Assembly (NCBI GenBank): GCA_019321725.1
Contig: CM033110.1
Location: forward strand, 21,879,278-21,943,277
Length of the DNA stretch: 64,000 bases
Origin: Paulownia fortunei
Lineage: Eukaryota > Streptophyta > Magnoliopsida > Lamiales > Paulowniaceae
Reading direction: 5' to 3'
The position numbers were made by a program, and so were the translations under genes. The notes beneath the pieces are model-generated. The model searched no databases. It was not told the origin of the DNA and saw only the letters and a list, made by a program, of their open reading frames with translations. Shown here piece after piece: positions 22,926-33,894 of this stretch (position 1 is the first letter of the stretch; each line of letters opens with the position of its first letter).

Positions 22926-24007
22926 ATGGCCATGCCACTCTCGGCAATTGGGTTTGAAGGTTATGAGAAGAGGCTCGAGATTTCATTTTCTGAGCCTGGA
23001 GTGTTTGCTGATCCTGGAGGGTGTGGCCTCCGATCTCTTTCCAAAGGCCAATTGGATGAAATCTTAGACCCTGCACAATGCACCATTGTCTCCTCTTTAA
23101 AGAATGATGAAGTTGATTCCTATGTCCTATCAGAGTCTAGCCTCTTTGTGTACCCATACAAGATAATTCTGAAAACTTGTGGGACTACTAAACTGCTGCT
23201 TTCTATCCCACCCATCCTTAAGTTGGCTGGTACACTTGGACTGACCGTGATTTCTGTTAGATACACCCGTGGAAGTTTCATATTTCCAGGTGCTCAGCCT
23301 TTTCCTCATCGGAGCTTTACTGAAGAAGTTGCTGTTCTTGATAACCATTTTATGAAACTTGGTCTGAGCAGCAAGGCCTATGTAATGGGTGGTGCTGATG
23401 AACATGAGAAATGGCACGTCTACTCAGCCTGTGCCAAACCTACAAGCGAGTTTGGTCCTGTTTATACCCTAGAGATGTGCATGACTAATTTGGACCAGAA
23501 GAAGGCCTCTGTATTTTTCAAGAGTCAATCTAGCTCTGCAATTGTGATGACTGAAGCTTCTGGCATCAGGAAAATCCTTCCGGACTCTGAGATTTGTGAT
23601 TTTGATTTTGATCCGTGTGGTTACTCCATGAATGCAATTGAAGGGGTGCAATCTCTACAATTCATGTCACCCCAGAAGATGGATTCAGCTATGCAAGTTT
23701 TGAAGCAGTTGGCTATGACTTTAAAATAGTGGATTTGACTCTACTACTTGAGAGGGTGTTGGCTTGCTTCCAGCCAGCGAAGTTTTCTGTGGCTTTGCAT
23801 GCTTCTGTTGCTGGGAAGGAACTAGATGCTGACTTCACACTGGACATGGGTGGATATACCTGTGGAGAAAGGAGCTGTGAAGTGCTTGGCAATGGAGGAT
23901 CAATAATCTACAGCAGCTTCACTAGTACAAGGAGCTGCGGATCCCCCAAGTCAATTCTGCAATGCTGTTGGAGTGAGAACGAGGATGAGGAAGTTGAGAA
24001 GAAATGA
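22926..24007 (+). CDS. SAMDC: S-adenosylmethionine decarboxylase proenzyme, with one-base frameshift
   Basis: Pyruvoyl enzyme that decarboxylates AdoMet to supply aminopropyl groups for spermidine and spermine synthesis. The coding region lies in one exon; I start at [19 protein letters not shown] (22926) rather than the in-frame upstream ATG at 22896, since family members begin here. Active-site features: the FEGYEKRLE glutamates, self-cleavage site LSE70|S71S, and catalytic Cys85 in TCGTTK. The frame breaks in the G run at 23643-23646: translation as given ends at a TAG at about 23727, while the conserved continuation ('[20 protein letters not shown]' then '[11 protein letters not shown]' to '...[10 protein letters not shown]') is one base out. 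One added G gives 360 residues, normal for plants. As written the product would lack the C-terminal fifth. A sequence error is the likelier explanation for this central enzyme. Confidence 0.94.
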
Positions 24008-24783
24008 TTTCTTATTTCTGTTTCTTTACATACTATTTAGTAGCGTGTTTGATTTATGATCATTTACATCTTTTACTCAATGCCTGAAATGTTGGTCTTT
24101 AGAGCTGTTGTTTTGAGTGTTGGAGAACAATAAATTGCTTATGTCTCCCTCGATCAGTGTTTGAGCAAACTTAGTTATCTATTGTTTCTGTTCTGGAATA
24201 AAATCTTCAGATTGCCGTATTTTTAAGTAGAAATACCGCTATATCATTCTTGTTATTGAGTTCCTTTGGAGCTGGGCTCGTGCGTTTTATCAAATGAATT
24301 TATGCACTTCTACAGGTTTTCTAGTGTTACTTTTAAAGTTGGTCGTCGCATAACTTTTACGATGCTAAAAATATCAGTTGAAATTGAACCATGAGTAAAC
24401 TTTTGCACTGACATTTGAATGACCTTTGTCGGAAGATAGTAAGTGGGAGAAGGAATCAAGCCCGATCATATATGACAGTAGAAAATTTATGTTAATACAC
24501 AACAGAATGACGGCAGTTGTAATTTGTTATATCAATTGACCCTTTAAGACCCTTCACAAGAAGTTTTCTTGATTCCCAGTTTATACAAGTACAAGATTTT
24601 ACATCAATAATTCATTTTGATAAAGTAATACGTGCAGGAATTAACCAAAAAAAATACAAAGATGTAAATAGCAGCGCTGCTTCAATCTGGAATTAATGGA
24701 GATATTTTTTGGTTGTTTGAAAGCAAACAATATCTGGAACGCCTACAACCGCAATTAATAGGAAAGAAATTTCCTTGCAGCTC
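24008..24783. other. SAMDC 3' flank
   Basis: 3' UTR of SAMDC, with possible poly(A) signals such as AATAAA at 24129-24134 and 24198-24203, then spacer. No further gene seen. Confidence 0.55.
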
Positions 24784-24936
24784 TCATTTGTTGTATCTGC
24801 TTTTTATCCTTGTCAGAATTTGGTTTGCAGCATCATGGATCTCTGCATAGAGCACAAATCCAATGATGCTTAGAAAAAGAAGAGAATAGCAGCAGACAAA
24901 ACAGCCACCAAAACTTGACAAAACCAGTTTGTGCAT
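24784..24936 (-). CDS. Possible 50-residue single-pass membrane protein
   Basis: A short minus-strand frame encodes MHKLVLSSFGG, a Cys-containing hydrophobic stretch of about 20 residues (residues 11-31) and an amphipathic basic tail 'EIHDAANQILTRIKSRYNK'. Codon composition looks protein-like, and the frame stays open upstream of the ATG for about 20 more codons, including 'PAKNRKKNGREFKF'. This could therefore be the last exon of a longer small protein, with a possible acceptor (TTGTTGTTCTAG) near 24988. The region upstream (24990-25190) is also GC-richer than its surroundings. I do not recognise the family. Topology is inferred from hydrophobicity alone. Confidence 0.4.
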   Translation of the reverse strand: MHKLVLSSFGGCFVCCYSLLFLSIIGFVLYAEIHDAANQILTRIKSRYNK

Positions 24937-25831
24937 GAACTTAAATTCTCTTCCATTCTTTTTTCTATTTTTTGCTGGTCTAGAACAACAACAGAACCCA
25001 CATCAATTCCACTGTCAGCATCCTTTTATGATGTACAACAATAGTCTATCCACCTTCTGCACTTTTTCTTCCCTCCACTAGATCCCTTCCTGCCTAGTAG
25101 TTCTCAGTGGTAGGCTACCGGGGAAACTCGGTGGAGAACAGCATCTGGGCTGAAGCGGCATTCATGTATGGTTTTTTAGGTTCGTCCCTTCACCACTATT
25201 TGACGAAGAAGAAAGCAATACACAAAGTTTGAATTTGACCGATGGCTAATGACAGGAATAAAAGAATATTTTTCAGATAACGAGTTCTATTTAATTTAAA
25301 TTTAAAAAATTAATTAATTACTTTTTTTATCGCTTACAAAAATCTAAATTATTAAAAAAAGATGTTATGGAAAGAAATGCTTTAAACTGAAAGCATAAGT
25401 CGGCGTAATGCATTCCTTTATTTATTTATTTTTTTAAATTTGTATAAAATTGTAATGTCAGTTAATAAAAAAAAATATTTTTAGAGTGTCAGTTTTGAAA
25501 AAGATGAAAGGAAAGCGTTGTTTGAACTTTTAAATTTATTTATATAATATTTTTTTTTAATCATACTTTTCTTTTAATTTATTTGTATAATATTTTTTGT
25601 TTGAAAATTCAACTTTTATATTTTACTTGTATAATATTATAATTACAGAAAATGTTAAATACATATAAATATAATACATAAATAAATATTATATATACAT
25701 ATTTTTTAATATATATTTATAGTTATTAATAATTAAATATTATAATATATATAATATAAATAATATACACAATAATTTGTATATATATTACAAAAAAATA
25801 AGAAAAAAAAAGATATCAACAATTTGCTCAT

Positions 25832-25862
<31 letters not shown>

Positions 25863-27445
25863 GAAAGAGCTTTGCATGACGCTTTAAATATTAAATAATA
25901 AAATAATAAAAAAAATCATTACGTGCAATAATATTTTCAACTTGAAGTGTTATTAGACATAATGATTTCAACTTAAGTCATTTAAAATAATATTTAAAGA
26001 AAGTGATGACTAAGCAAACACTTTTAATTGAACTTAATATTAAATTAAAAAAAAAATACTAGAAGAAAGTGTTAACGAGTCTTGCACTTTCAACTGTTGC
26101 TTTCGTTGTATAATAAAAATAAAAATAAAAAGTTGATGAAAGTATTATGGTGAATAATGTTTTATCATAAGAATTTAAAGTCTTTATATTTTACAGTATT
26201 TTAAAAAATATTTTATTTAATTATAATATTTTACTAAAAATGCTTTCTAGTTGTCTGAGGCCAAGTGAAATACACGTGTAACCCGGGCCGTTTTTTAACA
26301 AGCAAATGGACCAATTTCTTTCTACATGTGGGCTTCCCTCTGTATTTATGAATTAAAAGTAAATGGGCCTAATTCTTTTTCAAATCACATATATTGTTTA
26401 ACTCCAAAAAATGCACATTATTGATAAACAAAGTAATTTAATTTGACAGCATTTAAATTGCACTACTTTGACCTTTTTGTTATTGTCATATTCCCTTTTA
26501 AGTTTATTATGCTGCCTACATTTTTCCCTTTTTATTCATTGTAATTGTCCACTTTGTTAACCTTTAAAATACAATACATGAAATACTAGATTTTCTTTGC
26601 TGCATAAAGAAAAACTTTCAATTTTGGATTAAGTTTTTTCTTTTTTTTCTTCACTTCTACAAGTAAAAAAATAATACATGGGTACTTAAAATATTTGTTT
26701 TTCAAATGACAGGTGCCTAAGTTATTAACAACATTGAATTGCTGATAAAAAAAAAAAAAAAAGGTTCAACCACATCATCCCAAAGGAAATAGAGTATTTT
26801 GTAAATTCATGGATTGATCTATTATAAATATTTGTTTTTGTTTTCACTATACTTATTGCACAGAAAATTTTATGAGCACATCAATTTTCGCACCAAAATT
26901 AAAATAAAGTTTGAGGAGTGTTTTATCTATATAAATATCTTATTTTATTATTTTTTTATACCTTTTGTTGTAAAAAATAAAAGTCATTGAACTTCTGATA
27001 TTCCAAACTTAAAATCAAGAAATTTTTCAAAATGGCTACCGAAGGATGTCCTTTAAAATTTTATTAAGCTATAAAAATTGATTATATTGTAGTTGTTTCA
27101 ATAATCAAGCTATGCAAATTTCCACTCCATAAAAAAAGTCTCTCTAGAATAGAGGGCAATTGCAAAATTTTTGGACAAGAAAAACTTGTAGTTGTTTCAA
27201 TAATCAGCTGGATTGAAAAGGTTTTGGCGACTGTCCCTCCTCCAGTCCTTTTCTTTCGTCTCTCTGCTTTCAGCTGTTTCAGTCCTTTTATCAAACATGT
27301 TGAAGAGGTACACGGAAAATTTGTGGATTTCAGTTCACAGCAGTTTTATTACTGGTATGTATGTATCTCCAGTAGTTTCACGAATTTTGTGAAACATAGC
27401 CACATACGAAATTTCTGTTGTCATCCCAAATAATCTTTATTCTTG
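24937..27445. other. Intergenic, mostly AT-rich
   Basis: From 24990 to 25210 the sequence is of mixed composition and may belong to the small minus-strand gene. From 25260 to 26270 it is extremely A/T-rich with a (TA)n run at 25839-25862. From 26280 onward it is ordinary spacer leading to the PPR promoter. No further gene recognised. Confidence 0.55.
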
Positions 27446-29212
27446 ATGGGAAGCTTAAATTTTGCAAGTAGTGAACGCCAGCTAGTTAAAACCGTATGTG
27501 CCATTGTAATAAAAGGATGTTGGGAGAAAATTTTGAAACCAAAGATTGGTTCTGTTGTGACATCATCTGTTATGAACCAAGCATTGTTGAATCTTTCTCC
27601 ATATGGGTTTTCATTTTCATGGTCATTCTTCAAATGGGTCGAGACGATTCCACAGTACAAGCATTCCTTGCAATCTTCTTGGACCATGATTTGCATTCTC
27701 ACAAAACAAAGACATTTCAAGACTGCTCAAAATTTGCTCGAGCAGATTGCTCGAAAAGATTTTTTGTCGTCTCCGACTGTTTTGAATGCTCTTGTGAATA
27801 GTTATTGGGATCCGGATGTGAATTCGCATGTTTTGAGTTGGTTGGTGATATTTTATGCTAATTCAAAGATGAATCCAGATGCAATCCAAGTGTTTGAGCA
27901 TATGAGGGTATGCGGATATAAGCCCCATTTGCATGCTTGTACTGTGCTTCTGAATTCATTGGTGAAAGAGCGGCTGACTGATACTGTGTGGAAAATTTAT
28001 AAGAAGATGATGAAAGTTGGGGTTCTTCCCAATATACATGTTTATAATGTCTTGGTTCATGCTTGTTGTAGGTCGGGAGATGTAGAGAAGGCAGAGGAAC
28101 TATTGAGTGAAATGGAGTTGAAAAACATATTTCCAGATCTTTTCACGTATAATACATTGACTTCCTTGTATTGCAGAAAGGGTATGCATTACGAGGCTTT
28201 ATGTGTTCAAGATAGGATGGAAAGAGGAGGAGTATGTCCTGATATTGTAACTTACAATTCACTTATTTATAGTTATTGTAGAGAAGGCAGAATGGGAGAG
28301 GCTTTGAGGCTTTTTAAGGAAATTAAAGGTGCTTCTCCCAACCATGTGACCTATACTACCTTGATTGATGGCTATTGCAGAGTTGGTGATATTGATGAAG
28401 CCTTACAGTTGCGTGATATAATGGAGGCCAAGGAGTTGTATCCCGGGGTAGTTACCTATAATGCAATTCTACGGAAATTATGTGAAGAAGGCCGGATACG
28501 GGATGCAAATAAACTATTAAATGAAATGAGTGAGAGAAAAATAGAACCTGACAATGTTACATGTAACACGTTAATTAATGCTTATTGCAAGATAGGAGAT
28601 ATGAGGTCTGCTTTGAAACTTAAAAGTAAGATGTTGGAGGCTGGACTAAGGCCCGATCAGTTTACTTACAAGGCATTGATTCATGGATTCTGCAAGGCAC
28701 AGGAGGTAAACAGTGCTAAAGAGATGTTATTTGATATGCTTGGCGCTGGATTTTCTCCAAGTTATTACACATATGCATGGCTCGTGGATTTCTACTGCAA
28801 CCGAAATGATGATGAAGCTATCTTGATATTGCCAGATGAGTTAGTGCAACGGGGTCTCTGTGTTGACATCACTGTATATCGGGCAATAATACAAAGGTTG
28901 TGTAAGAAAGAAAGAATTGATTGTGCACAAAGAGTATTCAGAATTATGCAGACGAGGGGGATATTAGGAGATACTATCATCTATACTAGTCTGGCTTATG
29001 CACACTTGAGAGCCGGTGATGCTGTTGCTGCTTCAGCATTGTTAGATGAGATGTATAAGAGGAGACTGATGGTAACTCTCAAAATCTTCAGAAGTATCAG
29101 TGCTTCATATGCAAATGACAGCAGCTACTTAGATATGTTTTGGGACACTCTGGTTGAGAGAGGCTTGATTTCCAAAACTATTTACAAACAAATCCAGCAA
29201 CTGAAGTTATAA
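27446..29212 (+). CDS. P-class pentatricopeptide repeat protein (At5g38730-like)
   Basis: Intronless gene of 588 residues; an upstream TTG at 27443 is in frame but the ATG at 27446 (MGSLNFASSERQLV) is the start. About ten tandem 35-residue PPR motifs occupy residues from roughly 150 to the end; typical motif openings are 'VYNVLVHACCRSGDVEKAEE', 'TYNTLTSLYCRKGM', 'TYTTLIDGYCRVGDIDEA' and 'TCNTLINAYCKIGD'. No E, DYW or SMR tail is present, so it is P-class. Proteins of this class bind organellar RNA and affect its stability, splicing or translation. The N-terminal segment 'SWSFFKWVETIPQYKHSLQS' and the overall order match Arabidopsis At5g38730 (596 residues). The organelle (mitochondrion or plastid) cannot be settled from sequence alone. 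Frame intact throughout. Confidence 0.93.
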   Translation: MGSLNFASSERQLVKTVCAIVIKGCWEKILKPKIGSVVTSSVMNQALLNLSPYGFSFSWSFFKWVETIPQYKHSLQSSWTMICILTKQRHFKTAQNLLEQIARKDFLSSPTVLNALVNSYWDPDVNSHVLSWLVIFYANSKMNPDAIQVFEHMRVCGYKPHLHACTVLLNSLVKERLTDTVWKIYKKMMKVGVLPNIHVYNVLVHACCRSGDVEKAEELLSEMELKNIFPDLFTYNTLTSLYCRKGMHYEALCVQDRMERGGVCPDIVTYNSLIYSYCREGRMGEALRLFKEIKGASPNHVTYTTLIDGYCRVGDIDEALQLRDIMEAKELYPGVVTYNAILRKLCEEGRIRDANKLLNEMSERKIEPDNVTCNTLINAYCKIGDMRSALKLKSKMLEAGLRPDQFTYKALIHGFCKAQEVNSAKEMLFDMLGAGFSPSYYTYAWLVDFYCNRNDDEAILILPDELVQRGLCVDITVYRAIIQRLCKKERIDCAQRVFRIMQTRGILGDTIIYTSLAYAHLRAGDAVAASALLDEMYKRRLMVTLKIFRSISASYANDSSYLDMFWDTLVERGLISKTIYKQIQQLKL

Positions 29213-31215
29213 TTCTAACGAAAAGTTGATGATATCAACATTGTGGAGGCTCAAGCTTGGCACACTTCTAAATGATGATGGCACCTCTTTCTAGCACCTC
29301 AGTTTCCTTGTGCTGTTCTGCATCCTTGGGCTAAGCAAGCAATCAGGTCATGTCAACAAACAATTTATACAAGCATGAGTAAGTTCCATCTAACAGTTCA
29401 TGTGGAGGATACACAAAATCTCCTGAACAAATCTGTTTGGACATGTTCAGGGAACCATCATACGTAAGATTTGTAGTTACTGGAGGTGAAGCCTGGAAGT
29501 CAACTATTTCAATGTATAAAACGTCAGTGATTACTCTCTTTTTCTCTCTCTTTATTTCTTTATTTCTTTCTTTTTCTTTTGGGAACATTTCCTCATGGAG
29601 AAACATGCTATAAGTTTTACTTACCAGATAGAAAATTCTGTTTGTGAATGCATCTTTTTTGTAGCTTTTTGAAAAGTTTCAGAGTAATTTGCTATTTGAT
29701 GTGAATCCTGAAGTGTGATTTATATTGCTGCAGCTGCTCAACCCTCCATATATTGAAGTCTACCCAATGGCCCTAGCAAAACATTTCTGGTTTTGTGGAA
29801 ATCTGAGGTTCTTCTGCTGTCAAGAAAGATTGACCATACTTTCCTGCTGGTAATCTTTTATGTGCATAAACATCTCCGCATTTCAAATCGAACAACTCAT
29901 TTGAACTAAAAGGATTGCTAGTAGATACATTCCTATTATCCATCTATGTAACACAAAGCTAAAACGTCAAGGTACAAGCCGAAACACTTGTATCCTCAAT
30001 GGGTATATCACGATTTACATAAATGTAACTGTTTCTATATAAGTTTAATTTATTTTATGAAACTATCCCCAGATTTTTTGTAATCACAAAAATAAAATCA
30101 ATTGGTTTTCCTTTTAATCTTCTGTGTGTTTGAGTTCCTTAGGGTACGTTGTTGTAGCATCTATTGTGGGAGGTTCAAGTAGTTGGTCTGCTTGCTCCTC
30201 TGCGCCTACATTTGTATCATGTGATCTTCCAAAGAAAATTAAAAATCTTGTCAAAGTAACCATTCTGATCAAGATGGTAGTCTTGTCAAACTATTCTTTC
30301 TTAGTTTGACAATTGGATTCTGGTCTGTCTTCATTTTTTTCTTTCCTCTCAATTTTTTTTAGTCCCAGGATATTCACGCTTAAATTGGTTGTAGCTATTA
30401 AGGGAGCATTGATAAGTTGACTACAATCAAATTTCCATACTTAACAAGATTAAAGATATCCATCTTTCTGACTTCGATAGGTGTTGTCTTTTGAATTTAG
30501 TGGAACTTATTCTTGAAGACTTCAATTTAAACTCCCATATCTTCTATATCCCTTGAATGCCCAACAAATTGAACACTCATTGTCATGCATAAACTCATGC
30601 AAGTGATTAAGTTTGTCCTATTTGGTTTTCCACTAATGGATTTCGGTTTTGTGCAATTCAACAGGTTCCTTCCTAAATTTGGCTGGCCTCTTAGCTGCTT
30701 GAGCTTTTAGGGCTCCTGTATATGTCATCTGGCACTCTTTGCAGTTTAATTCTCAGAGCTCATTACAATAAATTTGTAGTACACAAGCTTTTTATACGGT
30801 ATCGTGAGCATGAGCTACCTATTTCAAACTTCATGAAGAATACATTACATGGTCCAGACATTAGGTATCTCCAGCTACTTTGCTTGGTTAACTTTGCAAT
30901 TGTGGGCCTATGGCCTTTAGTTCGCAGGAAATATTACGTTGTAACTTTGTATTTATTAGGTGACTAGAATTGTTATAATGTTCTGTAAGATGAACCTGCA
31001 TTGCAGAAGTTTTAAAAACCATATTACTTTGCGGGTTCTCGCCAGTTCACTCTGCTGTTTTTGTTTGAGACTCCTTTTGGTTGGTGTCCACACTCCAACA
31101 TAAATCAACTTTAATCTTATCATCTGTAAACCTTTCTTACCCCCAAACCCCCAAAACTAAATAATAAAAAAAAAATAGAAAAAAAGGCCCCTCCCCCTCT
31201 CCCAGGAATAATGGT

Positions 31216-31250
<35 letters not shown>

Positions 31251-31522
31251 AATTATTGGTTTATGGATTTGAAGCTGACTGGAAAGGAACCTACAGAAAA
31301 TTTACAATACCAAAATAAAAATGCAAAAAAAGAAACTATGTCTAATCATATTGGATTTGCATGGTACCCGCAATAGCTGGTTGAATAACATAACAGTTGA
31401 AATCTCCTTAAATTTTTCTGGATCAACAACAGAATTTTTCCACATCTTCCTAGTCTAATACCTTTGAATAGCTCTCCCTTTGAATAGCCAATCCATGAGG
31501 ATTTATGTACTTCTGTGCATGA
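29213..31522. other. Intergenic, no gene recognised
   Basis: 3' flank of the PPR gene followed by spacer of average composition. A (GT)14 microsatellite lies at 31220-31247. Open frames at 29343-29606 (-), 30124-30309 (+) and 30722-30967 (+) show no recognisable similarity and look like chance frames. Confidence 0.55.
31220..31247. repeat. (GT)14 microsatellite
   Basis: Perfect GT dinucleotide run seen directly in the sequence, about 475 bases upstream of the KIN/LEA start codon. Confidence 0.95.
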
Positions 31523-31606
31523 CACGTGGGAACTAAAATAGGAGTCAAATGTTGCAAGTAGAAGAGACACGTGGCCACCCTTGAGTAGGCCTAAATGCTA
31601 TAAATA
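31523..31606 (+). promoter_or_regulatory. KIN/LEA promoter: two ABRE/G-boxes and a TATA box
   Basis: CACGTG cores lie at 31523-31528 (GACACGTGGG) and 31568-31573 (GACACGTGGCC), 45 bases apart, followed by CTATAAATA at 31598-31606. Paired ABREs just upstream of the TATA box are the standard arrangement for ABA-responsive genes and fit the LEA-type product. Function inferred from motifs. Confidence 0.75.
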
Positions 31607-31722
31607 CCATTGCCACCATATCTTTCAATTCCCACCAGCGTTAGTATTACTTAGTTTTGATACATATTCTACAGTTTCTCTGTGTTTAGTTTTTCCTATA
31701 GTAAGATTTTTATAAGCAGAAA

Positions 31723-32330
31723 ATGGATAACTCCAACAGCATGAGCTACCAAGCTGGCCAGGCCAAGGGCCAAACTCAGGTTAGCTTCACTTTTCCACCC
31801 CCCCACACACACTTGGGACACACACAATTAATAAGGTAAAGACCATTTATACTCGTATATCTATCGATACACATGCTGAATTTTGTGTTGAATGCAGGAA
31901 AAGGGTAACCAGATGATGGAGAAGGCTGGTAATGCTGCACAATCTGCCAAAGAATCAATGCAGCAGGTAATCTTTCGGCAAGACTTAAGGGCATTAGATA
32001 CGTACTTGTTATATACGGTGGACCAACGAGATTTAACAGTTCATAGTCTTTGAACTACCGTGGTTATCTCACTATGTGAAAATTGGCACTAACTCAATTT
32101 ATGTTGTAATTTTATTCAGTGTTAAGCGTGCCAAAACATCAGTTTCCAAGTACAAATTATTTCTTTGTATATGATAACTGTTTTCTTGAATGCCATTTCT
32201 GTATTTTAGACTTGTTAAGGAAGGTTTCTCTTTTTTCGGATTGTTTTGCGAATAGGCTGGACAGAATATGCAGGCCAAGGCACAAGGTGCAGCTGACGCT
32301 GTGAAGAATGCAACTGGCATGAACAAATGA
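31723..32330 (+). CDS. KIN1/KIN2-like LEA stress protein (66 aa)
   Basis: Three small exons (31723-31779, 31898-31966, 32256-32330) encode 66 residues: MDNSNSMSYQAGQAKGQTQ, then 'EKGNQMMEKAGNAAQSAKES', then 'AGQNMQAKAQGAADAVKN' and the end ATGMNK. The protein is Ala-, Gln-, Lys- and Gly-rich, has no cysteine and is very hydrophilic, as expected for a small disordered LEA protein. It matches the Arabidopsis KIN1/KIN2 and At3g02480 group, which is induced by ABA, cold and drought; the length equals KIN1. All splice sites are GT-AG at codon boundaries. Two ABREs and a TATA box lie within 200 bases upstream. A role as a membrane or protein protectant is known only by family analogy. Confidence 0.92.
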
Positions 32331-33785
32331 GAGCCTCACCGTTTTCATCTGTCGTCTGTCGTCTGCTGTTTCTTGCTTTGATCCATTTATTTCCTTTTTT
32401 TTTTTTATCCTTGAGAGTTGCTGTTGATGTTTAGTTTGAAGTTTGGATTCAGATTTCATTTTGACAATCTTCGGTTGCTTCTGTTTGAGGATTGAGAATT
32501 TTAGTGTATGTTTTCTTTCTGTCTGGGAAAGAAGAGTCTGTCATGAAGTTCTCTTTTTGATCAAATAAATGTCATTTCCCAAATTTATCTTTCTTTTTTT
32601 CATCTTATTGCACTTATTTTTTTAACATCATTGTCCTCATAACGAAATAATGTAAAATTGTGAGTAGAATTCGAGCACTGACATAATCCCAAATCAAAGT
32701 CAAAAAATAAAAATATTATGAAATAAACCGCATAATAAATAAAAATTTCTTGGTGGTTATCATGTTCTTTTGAATGGAGATATTATGGGAAACATGAAAC
32801 GGTTCTAGTTTTTGGTACAAGGTATCCTATTTTTTCATAGGATGTATGCAAGTTTTTTCAACCAAAATTTTAAATTAATGCTTTGAGAAGTTCTGCAAGT
32901 AAGATCTCAAGTAAAAATTTCTTTTGAAGCTCGTATGCATGTATACCAACTTGACCATACTATCTAAAATTTTATATGGGAATATTTTACAAAATAATTC
33001 TAAATTATCATCTAAATTTTATATGGGAATATTTTACAATGATGTTATGTTTTATAAAATAGCTTTTTGAAATTATCATCTACTAAAATTAATGATAGAT
33101 CATTATTAATTCATAATTAATACTTTCAAGATTAAAATTTTAAAAATATACAAAAAAATACATATTTTGAATTATCAACTAAAATTCCATACCAGTTGAT
33201 GTTCATTGTTCGAGATAGTAAAGTAATCTCTAGATTATTTTTGTTCCTCATAATTTTCAATAGGAATAATTATCTTCTTGAAAAAAAATAAAGATTCAAT
33301 TGTATTCGCAAGTTGGGTCATTATCGAATTTTTTTTGACAATTCATTACTAGTAAAATTCTAAATTTTTTGAGACTTTATTTGAATTAATGGATTTGAAA
33401 CTAATGATTTTAATTTTATAATAATAAATTCATTGAGTTATTTGAATAATCTTATGATACAATAAATTTCAAATTTTTAAACTAATATTTTAAACTATTT
33501 TTGAAGTAATTATGATGAATTTTAAATCTATTTTAAAATAAATTATTTAAAAATTTCTCTTAAATCCTCCCACAAACCTAAATTCTTCTATGCAAATTCA
33601 ACATTAGTGAATTTACTTTTTCCCGTGGATGTTTATGTGGATTGTGGAAATAAATGGTAGTATTTCATAGTTATTCTCAATTTAAATCAGTATTATATAT
33701 TCCATTATGAATTATTTGTTTGGGGTCTGTTTCGGTATTTCACCAGTCTACTGTCTGTCCCTCTCGCTCTCTTTTCCCATTCCAA
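32331..33785. other. Intergenic between KIN/LEA and the second PPR gene
   Basis: KIN/LEA 3' UTR, then AT-rich spacer. A 25-30-base unit (TTTTATATGGGAATATTTTA) is repeated at about 32962 and 33010 with a 48-base period. No gene seen. Confidence 0.6.
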
Positions 33786-33794
33786 AAACCCTAA
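33786..33794 (+). promoter_or_regulatory. Telo-box in the PPR gene leader
   Basis: AAACCCTAA, about 100 bases upstream of the ATG. This motif is common near transcription starts of plant genes for translation and organelle gene expression. Position and motif only. Confidence 0.5.
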
Positions 33795-33894
33795 TCTCAA
33801 AAAGTATCAAACTTCAAAACCCCGAAGCTCTCTCTTCTCCACCTTGAAGAAAAAAAAAACAGCTCGAAATCAAATCCCGTTCGGATCTGGTACT

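Noticed and set aside
24990..25190. Short frame MPLQPRCCSPPSFPGSLP as a secreted peptide gene
   Set aside because: No signal peptide and an early stop; no recognised motif. Kept only as part of the unexplained minus-strand segment.
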